From CAYGJN01 sp964350135 (lineage in GTDB: Bacteria > Bdellovibrionota > Bacteriovoracia > Bacteriovoracales > Bacteriovoracaceae): 22,642 bases of DNA. Location: assembly GCA_964350135.1 (NCBI GenBank), contig CAYGJN010000037.1, positions 1 through 22,642 of the forward strand, in the 5' to 3' direction. This document shows positions 1 to 8,239 of the stretch, one piece after another. The stretch's first letter is position 1. The number at the start of each line of letters is the position of its first letter. The position numbers and the translations under genes were made by a program. Under the pieces are notes generated by a model that searched no databases, was not told where the DNA came from, and saw only the letters and a program-made list of their open reading frames with translations.

Positions 1-530
1 CCTCCCACCATCCAACCCAGGCCCGCAGACACGACAAGCATATTTTTTAAATCTTTATCGTCTCCATAATGTTTCTCGGCAGCGGCCATGAAAGTTTCAT
101 ATGTACCTTGTAAAATTCCTTGGGTTCCAATATAGATCCATGATCCAGCAGTCATCTGCCCATACATCATAAGACCTTCATCTTTGAGCTTATTGAAATT
201 TTCCCAAGTGGCCCAATGTGGTACAAGATTAGAGTTTGCAATTAAAACCCTTGGGGCATCTTTATGTGAAGGCATTACTGCAACAGGTTTTCCCGACTGA
301 ACTAATAATGTTTGGTCATCTTCTAAATCTTTAAGTGTCTCAATAATATCAAAAAGAGCTTTTTCATTTCTAGCGGCTTGTCCGTTTCCACCATAAACAA
401 TCAAAGACTCTCTATCTTCAGCGACTTCTGGATGGAGGTTATTCAAAAGACATCTAAGAGCAGCCTCCTGGTGCCAACCCTTACAAGTTAACTTATCACC
501 TGTTGGAGGTAATGGTATTTTACTTGTCAT
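1..530 (-). CDS. hutU: Urocanate hydratase, N-terminal part (gene runs off the window start)
   Basis: Urocanase converts urocanate to 4-imidazolone-5-propionate in the cytosol with tightly bound NAD+, the second step of histidine degradation. The visible 176 residues begin MTSKIPLPPTGDKLTCKGW and carry the family landmarks: QEAALRCLLNNL (residues 21-32), the YGGNG dinucleotide-binding turn (46-50), MMYGQMTAGSWIYIGTQGI (121-139) and the start of the glycine-rich loop at 170-176. The ATG shares the four bases ATGA with the stop of hutH, so translation is very likely coupled. Odd: the loop reads GLGWMVGG where urocanases normally have GLGGMGGAQ. The C-terminal two thirds lie outside the window, so integrity of the gene cannot be judged. 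Identity is secure; the loop substitutions are seen directly, their effect is unknown. Confidence 0.96.
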   Translation of the reverse strand, partial: MTSKIPLPPTGDKLTCKGWHQEAALRCLLNNLHPEVAEDRESLIVYGGNGQAARNEKALFDIIETLKDLEDDQTLLVQSGKPVAVMPSHKDAPRVLIANSNLVPHWATWENFNKLKDEGLMMYGQMTAGSWIYIGTQGILQGTYETFMAAAEKHYGDDKDLKNMLVVSAGLGWMVG

Positions 531-2065
531 AAAAGTTCTCCGTTTACTAACTCACAAGACTTAACAACTTCAAAATTATCAATAAGTTTTCTAATATTTT
601 TTATATCTTCATGAAAAAAACGATCTTCTTCAATTGGGGGAACATGCTTTCTAATTAATTGGTGAACGGCATAAAGACCTTTGCTTGGTTTTAATGGACT
701 TAAAAAATCTAATGCCTGTGTATTACATAAAAGTTCGATGGCCATACAATCTTTAAGGTTTTCCATGACTTCATATAATTTTCTACCACTTGTGACTCCC
801 ATGGATACATGGTCTTCTTTATCTGTAGATGTTGGAATAGAATCTACACTTGCTGGATGACATAAATACTTATTCTCTGAAGCAAGAGCTGCCATTGTCA
901 CTTGTGCAATCATAAGACCAGAGTTAAGCCCTGAGTCTTTTGTTAAAAATGCAGGTAGATCACTAAAGGCAGGGTTCATCATTTTTTCAACTCGTCTCTC
1001 TGAGATATTACATAACTCACTTAAACCCATCGCAAGATAATCCATACAAAGGGCCAATGCTTCCCCGTGAAAATTACCTCCGCTTATAACCTCTTTTGTC
1101 CCTAAAAAAATTAAAGGATTATCTGTTACAGCATTTAACTCTGTTTCAATAACTTCTTCTGCATGCTTTAAAGTTTGTCTACAAGCCCCGTGAACCTGAG
1201 GAACACATCTAAGAGAATAGGGATCTTGAACTTTTCCGCAATCTTTATGGGATCTTCCAATTTCAGAATCTTTTAATAGCTCTCTAACATTTTCTGCTAC
1301 TTTTATTTGTCCAATATGAGGTTTCACTCTGTGAATTAGTTCGTGATAAGCTTTTACACTTCCTCTTACTGCCTCTAAAGTCATTGCCGCATTAATATCA
1401 CAAAGCTTTACGAGCTCTTTTGCTTCTTGAACTGCAAGTGCTCCAAGAGCTGTCATAACAGCAGTTCCGTTTATAAGTGCAAGTCCATCCTTAGGCCCTA
1501 GTTTTGCAGGACTTTTACCAAGGCTTTTAATCGCAAAGTCAGAGCGACAAATCTTTCCTTCGAAAACAACTTCGCCTTCACCAATTAATGCAATTGCAAC
1601 ATGGGCAAGTGGAGCAAGATCACCGCTAGCGCCAACACTGCCCTTGGAGGGAATAACAGGAGTAATGTCTTGGTTAACAAAATCTAATAAAAGTTTTACC
1701 ACATCAGGATTTACACCTGAAAAACCAGAGATCAAACAATTGGCCCTCAAGACCATAATGGCCCTAGAGACTTCTCTATTAAAAGGTTCACCTACGCCAG
1801 TACAGTGTGAGCGAATTAAATTATATTGAAGAATCCCTAAGTCCTCTTTAGCAATTTTCTTAGAGGAAAGTGCTCCAAAGCCGGTGTTGATCCCATATAC
1901 AGCTTCATCGTTTTCAACAATATCTAAAACAAATTTTCGTGAAGCATTCATACGAGTTAAGGCATCTGAATCGATAATAAGATCAATTTCACCTTTTTTC
2001 GCATGGGCAATTTTATGAACAGTAGAGATCTCTAAGTTTCTTCCATCAAGAAAAATTTTTTTCAT
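527..2065 (-). CDS. hutH: Histidine ammonia-lyase (histidase)
   Basis: Cytosolic lyase that removes ammonia from L-histidine to give trans-urocanate, the first step of the Hut pathway. The 512-residue length is normal for the family. The protein carries YGINTGFG (residues 57-64), the Ala146-Ser147-Gly148 triad within SVGASGDLAPLAH that cyclises into the MIO electrophile, and downstream family segments such as QDPYSLRCVPQVHGA, NPLIF and GGNFHGEAL. Ser147 corresponds to the catalytic serine of characterised histidases. The ATG starts three bases after the rpe stop, and its own stop overlaps the hutU start (ATGA), so rpe, hutH and hutU are almost certainly one message. There is no strong Shine-Dalgarno, only a weak purine run inside the end of rpe, again suggesting coupling. 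The other MIO enzymes (PAL, TAL) are less likely given the hutU and hutI neighbours. Confidence 0.98.
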   Translation of the reverse strand: MKKIFLDGRNLEISTVHKIAHAKKGEIDLIIDSDALTRMNASRKFVLDIVENDEAVYGINTGFGALSSKKIAKEDLGILQYNLIRSHCTGVGEPFNREVSRAIMVLRANCLISGFSGVNPDVVKLLLDFVNQDITPVIPSKGSVGASGDLAPLAHVAIALIGEGEVVFEGKICRSDFAIKSLGKSPAKLGPKDGLALINGTAVMTALGALAVQEAKELVKLCDINAAMTLEAVRGSVKAYHELIHRVKPHIGQIKVAENVRELLKDSEIGRSHKDCGKVQDPYSLRCVPQVHGACRQTLKHAEEVIETELNAVTDNPLIFLGTKEVISGGNFHGEALALCMDYLAMGLSELCNISERRVEKMMNPAFSDLPAFLTKDSGLNSGLMIAQVTMAALASENKYLCHPASVDSIPTSTDKEDHVSMGVTSGRKLYEVMENLKDCMAIELLCNTQALDFLSPLKPSKGLYAVHQLIRKHVPPIEEDRFFHEDIKNIRKLIDNFEVVKSCELVNGELL

Positions 2066-2068
2066 GTT

Positions 2069-2728
2069 TTACTTTACTCTAAGTGAGTTAACTCGCGCTT
2101 CATAATTCTTAGAAGGTTCACTAAATATATAAGAACCTGCAACAAGGTTATCAGCGCCTGCATCAATAACCTTTTGAAAACTAGAGTTGTTAATACCACC
2201 ATCTACTTGAATGATAAAATCTGTTCCGAGTGCCCTGCGTCTTTGAACGAGATTAGATATTTTCGAAAGAGAATTTTCCATAAATGACTGACCGCCAAAG
2301 CCAGGCTCAACGCTCATAACTAGAACAAGATCAACCGCTTTTAGAAGCTCATCCACTAACTCTGTCTCTGAAGTGCCAGGTTTTATAGAAAGTCCCACTT
2401 TAGGATAATGTTTTTTGGCCTTTGTTATAAGCTCGAGGCTATTTTGCTGTGTTTCTAAATGAAATGTTATATTTGTCAGTCCATAGTCTTTCATAAGCTC
2501 AAGATGAAACTCTGGATTTGTGACCATTAAGTGGGCGTCTAGAATATGATCTGTAAGTTCTGTTATTCTTTTAACAATGGGTGCACCAAAAGTAAGATTA
2601 GGTACAAAATGACCATCCATTATATCTAGATGGATCCAAATATCTGAGAGTTGATTCAATCTCTCTAGCTCGGTTTCAATATTGGCAAAATCACAGGAAA
2701 GAATACTTGGGGATATAATCGTCTTCAT
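2069..2728 (-). CDS. rpe: Ribulose-phosphate 3-epimerase
   Basis: TIM-barrel metalloenzyme interconverting D-ribulose 5-phosphate and D-xylulose 5-phosphate in the non-oxidative pentose phosphate pathway. The 219-residue protein is full length. It shows SPSILSCDF at the N terminus, HLDIMDGHFVPNLTFG (33-48), LDAHLMV (63-69), MSVEPGFGGQSF (138-149) and the phosphate-binding VDGGIN (175-180). His33, Asp35, His66 and Asp176 occupy the expected metal-ligand and acid/base positions. The start codon is an ATG 32 bases after the stop of the 556-aa secreted protein, and the stop is 3 bases before hutH. Its place between secreted unknowns and histidine-degradation genes has no obvious metabolic logic; it may simply be carried in a long constitutive operon. 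Confidence 0.97.
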   Translation of the reverse strand: MKTIISPSILSCDFANIETELERLNQLSDIWIHLDIMDGHFVPNLTFGAPIVKRITELTDHILDAHLMVTNPEFHLELMKDYGLTNITFHLETQQNSLELITKAKKHYPKVGLSIKPGTSETELVDELLKAVDLVLVMSVEPGFGGQSFMENSLSKISNLVQRRRALGTDFIIQVDGGINNSSFQKVIDAGADNLVAGSYIFSEPSKNYEARVNSLRVK

Positions 2729-2760
2729 GAAATGATTCTAGCTTGAGGCGATTAATTTTA

Positions 2761-4431
2761 CTAGTTGTTCAACTTAGTTTTAAGATAATCCACAATGGCA
2801 GGTTTTTTAAAAGGCATTACTTTTCTAACAAAATTGCTTTCTTGCTCAGTCCATACATCTCTTTCTAAGTATCTTTGTCTAAAGCCTAAAATTTCTGCCA
2901 ATGAAGAAACGGTGTTATAGGCTCCTCTATCGAGCATAGCTCCTTTATCAAAAGGAGACTTGATGACTCCTCCAATAAGCTGAGATACCCCTGCAACTGT
3001 ATTTACAGCTCCTACCAACCTGTTTAACACTACCCCTTCTGGGCCACGGTACTCGGGATACGCAATAACGGCTTTATTAACTTTGGGATTTGATGCCTTT
3101 GTTAAAAAAGACCATTTTTCGCCTGCAATTTTTTGCCCTCCTTCGACCATAAAATACTGCCTTAAAGTTCTTTGGCTTGGATAAATAATAATCTTATCCA
3201 CAGGCTTCTTTTTGAGAAATTTATAGATCATCCCAGGAGTCAAACCTTCTTTATCACCGATACTAAATTCACCACCGATACTATTTAGAGTTTCTTTAAT
3301 TGGATGAGTACAATTATTTGATATTAATTTATAGTCATCCCACTCTTCTATTTCTCTTTTAGCAATAAATGATCTTTGCTTATTATACCAACTAGTAGCC
3401 CTGGTAAGAGATTCTTTAATTTGCTCTGCATTTGCAGGAAGCCAAACTTCGATCACATCCCTATTGTTTGTTGATTGATAATTACCATAATTAGCTTCTG
3501 ATCCAGGATTCATTAAGCGTCTAATATATGTTTTTCCTGCGAGGCTACTTATAAAATCATCCGTGCTGCTAATATTTTCACCTTTTCTTAATTCATTTTT
3601 AAATCTTGATTTTAGATCAACAATTTCTTGATCACGTACTTGTGTATAATCATAGAGAACATCTGTTAAACGATCCTCTGTACAAAAGACAAACCGCTCT
3701 GCGGTGTGGCCAAGTTGTGAAGTTGCAAATCCTGCTGCCATATAAACCATTGCCATGCCAAGCATTTTCCTTTTCTTCCCATTCACAATAAAATCAGGCT
3801 CGTAATCAGAGTGACATATTTTATAAAAATTCAGATTCTCTTGAGATAATGATGTTGGATCCACGTGAATGCTTTCTGTATTGTATAGCAATCTTTTCTT
3901 TCTAAGATTATAAAAACGATATTTTTTTTGTTGTTCTATTAAAAAATAATCTAGATCACTACAACTTCTCTTAAGATTTGATCGATTATTTTTAATTGCT
4001 CTCTTACATCTGTTTATGCTTTTTTCAATATTTAGATCAAATGGTTTATCTAATCTATATACATTAGGGATTTGCTCTAAAGCCTTTTCAAATGCATTTT
4101 TTGATGCATTAAAAAAAGAACATGAATCGTCAGAAATAAATATATTTTTATTTAAATGTGCCTGAAGGTTTGAATTTAAAATTAGTTTTTTAGACGTTGG
4201 GTCAAACTGAACAATATTGCTATCACCGCCGCAATCATAAGGTGTGTTGATTATCCCTAGGTCATCAAGTTTAATATGAACAGTAATAGGAACCGCAAAC
4301 CTTAAACCTGAATCAAGCTCTAGGCCTATAGAACTTACTAGATATTTCAGCTCACCTTCAAATTCAGTTTTAAAATCAAGTGTTTTTGAAAAAATATTTA
4401 AACAAATTAATAATGCTAAACAAACCTTCAT
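2761..4431 (-). CDS. Secreted protein of unknown function, possible permuted papain-like hydrolase
   Basis: I do not recognise this 556-residue protein as a named family. It starts MKVCLALLICLNIFS, a short hydrophobic export signal, and no further membrane segment stands out. The first 220 residues are Lys/Asn-rich with several Cys (67, 104, 152, 166). Two sites look like the halves of a permuted NlpC/P60-type papain fold, as in YiiX or DUF4105 proteins, where the catalytic His precedes the Cys: SQLGHTAERFVF with His242 and YKLISNNCTHPIKETL with Cys374. This is motif resemblance only. The C-terminal 180 residues (including KNKAVIAYPEYRGPEG-like segment and a Gly-rich stretch, LVGAVNTVAGVSQLIGGV) have no recognisable signature. 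It sits 6 bases after the 843-aa secreted gene and 32 before rpe, so it is probably co-transcribed with both. A periplasmic or exported peptidase/amidase role is conceivable but unproven. Confidence 0.8.
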   Translation of the reverse strand: MKVCLALLICLNIFSKTLDFKTEFEGELKYLVSSIGLELDSGLRFAVPITVHIKLDDLGIINTPYDCGGDSNIVQFDPTSKKLILNSNLQAHLNKNIFISDDSCSFFNASKNAFEKALEQIPNVYRLDKPFDLNIEKSINRCKRAIKNNRSNLKRSCSDLDYFLIEQQKKYRFYNLRKKRLLYNTESIHVDPTSLSQENLNFYKICHSDYEPDFIVNGKKRKMLGMAMVYMAAGFATSQLGHTAERFVFCTEDRLTDVLYDYTQVRDQEIVDLKSRFKNELRKGENISSTDDFISSLAGKTYIRRLMNPGSEANYGNYQSTNNRDVIEVWLPANAEQIKESLTRATSWYNKQRSFIAKREIEEWDDYKLISNNCTHPIKETLNSIGGEFSIGDKEGLTPGMIYKFLKKKPVDKIIIYPSQRTLRQYFMVEGGQKIAGEKWSFLTKASNPKVNKAVIAYPEYRGPEGVVLNRLVGAVNTVAGVSQLIGGVIKSPFDKGAMLDRGAYNTVSSLAEILGFRQRYLERDVWTEQESNFVRKVMPFKKPAIVDYLKTKLNN

Positions 4432-4437
4432 CCTACA

Positions 4438-6969
4438 CTAGCCACGTGTCGCTGATGTATTTGACTTTTTAGGCACAGGTCTAGCACTTTTTTTCTTCTT
4501 CGGCTTAGCTTTTTGTAATTCACGCTCAGGAGTTTCAAGAATTCCTTTCATTATGCTCTTATCAAGCTTAATTTGATCATAAAGCTTTTTAAGTATTGCT
4601 AATGTTTTTCTATCTATCTTTCCTTGATCTGTTACTTTCTCCGCTTCGTTGATAACTTGCTCGAACTCATCCAGAGTATTAAAATTTTTCGGATTTAGAT
4701 CAAGTGGTGCAAAATCATCCTCACTACCAAGATAGCCATAGACACACTCACCGAAGTCCGCTGTGTTTTCTGCTTTTTCAGCACATGGATGAATAAAGTT
4801 ATCATCGTCAGAAAGCATGTCATAAAAACGCTCTATTACTTTTGCAACATCATCTTCTAACTTGTCTGCCATTTTCTTTTTTGCCAGATAAAAGTATCTC
4901 TCTACAAAAGTCTTTTTAAAATCTTCATAGATTTGTTTAAACTTCTCTTCATCACGTGTTTCAGGAGTAAAAAGATTATCGCCCATTAAAAAGCTCTCGA
5001 TGGTTCCTCTTCCTTCTCCATACCTTGTCATTAGATAATTAAAATAGCACATTCTAAAAACTTGATCTTTTTGTAGCGCTATCTTTGCTGCTTCTTTAAC
5101 TTTGATTATATCTTCTTCGTAATCAAGATTTCTTAGTCTTGCATCTGGCTTTAACTTCATAATTTTTGCTGGGTCATAAAGATTTTCGTACCCTTTAATA
5201 TCACCAACCTCAGCGTTTATACAGGCAACTCTATTCCCATAATATTTGTCATAGATATCTCCAGCAAACATTACAACTTGGTTTAAATGATCTTTAGGAC
5301 CTCCGTCTAATATATATTCTGTACCATTCGCTACACCGGAGTAACCTGCATATAAAGAAACAACCCCAGACAAATTAGTTGCAGCTTTTCTAATACCAAG
5401 ACGGTTTTTCATCTGCTCGTACTTTCTCTTTTGAGCAATATTGTCACCAGTAAAGTCCTGAATAACTTTATCTACTTCTTTGTCATCTAAATTTGTCTGG
5501 ATTTTTCTACCCGCTTGTTGCAAAGGCGCCCAGCTACCAAACTTCTCAAGACCATTACCTACTACATTTCCAAGCATTTCAATTGGCCCTCTTGCAAGCC
5601 ATTCATAAAGCTCTTGTATAATCTCAATCTTTTTAACAACGATTGTGCTTTCTTCCGCAATATCATAAGCACCCCATTGATCTTTTTGAATATGATCTTT
5701 TAGTTTATCGCGAATCAATACTAATGGCGCAAGTTCTGAATCTGTGTAAGGGCCTCCCTCACTTTCGGCATTTTTAAGAAAAAATGAAATTTCTCTTTTC
5801 ATCATTTCAAGCTCTTCTCTAAGAAAGCCATGCTCTATAAGTTTCATTTCAAATTCGCCTCTTGGACCAATTCCAAGAATCTTTCTATTTAAAAGATCTG
5901 TCATCGGATCATCAATATAGCGGCCTTGAAAATTACTTAAACTAGATGAGTCATCATAAAAATTAGTTCTTACATTTTCTTCAACTCCATCTTTTTTTAC
6001 AAAAAGAAAATCAATATCTGGAGATGCTGATCCCTGACCTTGAAACCCTTCTCTAAGTCCATGTATATTAAGTTCTGTCTGATTTCTTAAAAGTGATGTG
6101 TAATGATTAAATGTATCATCTAGCTGTTTGTAGATAGCAAAATAGTTTTCCATCCATTCAAAACCAGCTTTAATAATTCCTTTTGCTTCATCTTGATCTT
6201 TTACTTGGGCAAGTGCAATTTTTTTAGCATTTTGCAAAAGCTTAATAGGGTCTACCCCTTCATCATCTAAACTAAACTTATGTTCAGCCTCGGCTTTTTT
6301 CATGGCTGCTGCTAATGTCTTGGGGAATTTTTCAATAACTTTTGCCTTCGATACTTTAGTTTTTCCAACCATAAAAGCTGTATGCCTTTTATAAATTACT
6401 GGATACTTACTTCCAGATAATTTTGTAAGCATATCAACAATCCTCTCACGGATAAGTCTATCTTTAACAGGATTTGCTAAACTAATTCTTCTATATTTCT
6501 GTGGGCCAAAGACACCCTCTGACATAAACTCTTCTCTAATAAGCGCCTTTTTTCTTTTGAAATTTTCTAAATAATCTTCTGAAATATACTGCTTGTTTCC
6601 AACAACATGAACATCTGAACTTTTTAAAACTGTTACCTCTTCAAACTCTCTATTTGGACCTAGGACAACATCGTCACCAAAGCTAACTTTCTTCTTGCTC
6701 TCTAGTTGATTTTTTTTATCTTCACTTGCAGTTCTAAACATTGAGTCTGAAACCTCTACTGGCTTTTTCTCAACAGTGTAAGTAGCAAAGGGAGTATTCT
6801 TCGCTCTTTCTCTTGCTTTTTTATCAGAATTATAGATTTCAGCTTTTAATTTTGCCGAAATAATATTGTCAATATAAGGCAAACATCCTTCAGGAGATTT
6901 TGAAGCCGTGCTCTCAGCTAATAATTGATGAGAGGCCAAAACAAATGATAGGATAATGAATACTTTCAT
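4438..6969 (-). CDS. Large secreted protein of unknown function
   Basis: An 843-residue protein with a clear export signal: MKVFIILSFVLASHQLLAES, with a plausible signal-peptidase I site after LLA. I recognise no domain. The mature part is highly charged and mostly helical in character, with long Lys/Glu-rich stretches, one short mildly hydrophobic Gly-rich patch around ATNLSGVVSLYAGYSG, and a very basic tail over the last 28 residues or so (KPKKKKSARPVPKK) that looks disordered and could bind nucleic acid, lipid headgroups or peptidoglycan. The ATG is preceded by AAAAGG at a spacing of nine bases. It is the first gene of the minus-strand run that continues into the 556-aa protein, rpe, hutH and hutU, and it diverges from hutI with a 22-base gap, so its promoter must lie inside the beginning of hutI. 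The 6-base gap to the next gene suggests the two secreted proteins are made together. Confidence 0.8.
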   Translation of the reverse strand: MKVFIILSFVLASHQLLAESTASKSPEGCLPYIDNIISAKLKAEIYNSDKKARERAKNTPFATYTVEKKPVEVSDSMFRTASEDKKNQLESKKKVSFGDDVVLGPNREFEEVTVLKSSDVHVVGNKQYISEDYLENFKRKKALIREEFMSEGVFGPQKYRRISLANPVKDRLIRERIVDMLTKLSGSKYPVIYKRHTAFMVGKTKVSKAKVIEKFPKTLAAAMKKAEAEHKFSLDDEGVDPIKLLQNAKKIALAQVKDQDEAKGIIKAGFEWMENYFAIYKQLDDTFNHYTSLLRNQTELNIHGLREGFQGQGSASPDIDFLFVKKDGVEENVRTNFYDDSSSLSNFQGRYIDDPMTDLLNRKILGIGPRGEFEMKLIEHGFLREELEMMKREISFFLKNAESEGGPYTDSELAPLVLIRDKLKDHIQKDQWGAYDIAEESTIVVKKIEIIQELYEWLARGPIEMLGNVVGNGLEKFGSWAPLQQAGRKIQTNLDDKEVDKVIQDFTGDNIAQKRKYEQMKNRLGIRKAATNLSGVVSLYAGYSGVANGTEYILDGGPKDHLNQVVMFAGDIYDKYYGNRVACINAEVGDIKGYENLYDPAKIMKLKPDARLRNLDYEEDIIKVKEAAKIALQKDQVFRMCYFNYLMTRYGEGRGTIESFLMGDNLFTPETRDEEKFKQIYEDFKKTFVERYFYLAKKKMADKLEDDVAKVIERFYDMLSDDDNFIHPCAEKAENTADFGECVYGYLGSEDDFAPLDLNPKNFNTLDEFEQVINEAEKVTDQGKIDRKTLAILKKLYDQIKLDKSIMKGILETPERELQKAKPKKKKSARPVPKKSNTSATRG

Positions 6970-6991
6970 AAACCAAACCTTTTAAAGGATT
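6970..6991. promoter_or_regulatory. 22-base divergent start region with back-to-back ribosome binding sites
   Basis: Only 22 bases separate the start codons of the 843-aa secreted gene (minus) and hutI (plus). In it, CCTTTTAAAGG (6978-6988), a near-palindrome, supplies a Shine-Dalgarno core to each strand: AAAAGG read on the minus strand and AAAGGA read on the plus strand, the latter unusually close to its ATG (two bases after AAAGGA). There is no room for a normal promoter, so both promoters must overlap the opposing coding sequence. I could not identify a convincing -35/-10 pair on either side. Confidence 0.55.
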
Positions 6992-8239
6992 ATGAGCAAA
7001 CCAATATTGATCAACCACATTTCCCGTATTCTAAGTCTAAAATCCGCATACCAATCCCGTGGTAAAAGGCTAACAGCTTGTAATTTAGATGCAATTTCTG
7101 ATGGTGCCATGGTGTATGACTCTGAAAAAATTATATGGAGTGGCTTAAAAATAGACACCCCTGACGAGTATAAGTCACTGAAATCATACGATTTGTCTGG
7201 TTATACCGTAACCCCTGAAATTGTGGACTGCCATACCCATTTGATCTTTGGAGGCAATAGGGCCCATGAATACGCAAGTCGCTTAAATGGAGCTGATTAT
7301 CAAGAGATTGCAAACTCAGGCGGTGGAATTCTCTACACTATGAATGAGACTAATAAGTCTTCATTTGAGACCTTATATAAGGACGCAGCTCAAAGAATTG
7401 AAAGGCTCTATTCTTACGGAGTTGGAACAATTGAAATTAAATCTGGCTATGGTCTTAATTATAAGAAGGAAAAAGAACTCAGCCTGATTATTGCAAAGCT
7501 TAAAGATTTTTTTTCTCCTCGTGTGCAAATTAAAAATACTTATATGGCTGCACATGCAGTACCAGCTGAGTTTAAAAAGCCTATTGATTATATAAACCAA
7601 ATTGTTCTTCCTTTATTAGACGAATTAAATAAACTTAATATTATTGATGCCGTTGATATTTTTCATGAACAAGGTTATTTCGAAAAATCTGATGTTGAAG
7701 CACTCTTCAAACATGCCAATATGCTGGGCATCCCTGTCAAGTCTCATGCGGATGAATTTTATGATAATAAAGGTGCTATCTTAGCAACAAGCTTTAATGC
7801 TCTTAGTACTGATCACCTTTTAAGAACGAGCAGTGATGGCATTGAAGCTTTAAGTAAAAGCGACACTGTTGCAACGATGCTACCAGGAACTGGTTTTTTT
7901 CTTGGTAAACCACAATCTAATGCAAGAAGTTTTTTAGATGCTGGTTGCACTTTAGCCATTGGATCTGATTATAACCCTGGCTCTTGTCATTGGGATAATG
8001 TTTTACAAATAGCCTCAATGATTGCTCCTCATCAAAATTATAAATTATCTCAGGTTGAACTTTGGGCCGCAATCACTATGAATGCAGCCAAAGCTCTAGG
8101 GATTAAAAATCAAGGTGCAATTGATATTGGGCTAGCTCCAAGGTTTAGTTTTTTTAAAACTAATCATGAAGATAATATTACTTATTCTTGGGGACAAAAT
8201 TTAGCAATAACTAAAGAAGAAATTGGGCTACCTTTTTAA
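6992..8239 (+). CDS. hutI: Imidazolonepropionase
   Basis: Amidohydrolase-superfamily metalloenzyme that opens 4-imidazolone-5-propionate to N-formimino-L-glutamate, the third step of histidine degradation in the cytosol. The 415-residue length is normal. The metal site is complete: the HxH pair His81/His83 in VDCHTHLIFGGNR, His252 in KSHADEF and Asp326 in GSDYNPGS; substrate-side landmarks SGYGL (151-155), AAHAVP (186-191), STDHLL (272-277) and LPGTGFFLG are also present. The ATG matches the usual family start region. The gene is transcribed away from hutH/hutU and ends overlapping the convergent thioredoxin-like gene by 12 bases. Separation of hutI from hutHU by two secreted-protein genes and rpe is unusual, since hut genes normally form one cluster. 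HutG or HutF-type enzymes for the last steps are not seen in the window. Confidence 0.97.
   Translation: MSKPILINHISRILSLKSAYQSRGKRLTACNLDAISDGAMVYDSEKIIWSGLKIDTPDEYKSLKSYDLSGYTVTPEIVDCHTHLIFGGNRAHEYASRLNGADYQEIANSGGGILYTMNETNKSSFETLYKDAAQRIERLYSYGVGTIEIKSGYGLNYKKEKELSLIIAKLKDFFSPRVQIKNTYMAAHAVPAEFKKPIDYINQIVLPLLDELNKLNIIDAVDIFHEQGYFEKSDVEALFKHANMLGIPVKSHADEFYDNKGAILATSFNALSTDHLLRTSSDGIEALSKSDTVATMLPGTGFFLGKPQSNARSFLDAGCTLAIGSDYNPGSCHWDNVLQIASMIAPHQNYKLSQVELWAAITMNAAKALGIKNQGAIDIGLAPRFSFFKTNHEDNITYSWGQNLAITKEEIGLPF

Noticed and set aside
6925..6957. TTGATG and GATAAT upstream of hutI as a promoter
   Set aside because: The spacer is 21 bases, too long for a normal promoter, and the elements lie in the coding sequence of the 843-aa gene; chance occurrence in AT-rich DNA is likely.
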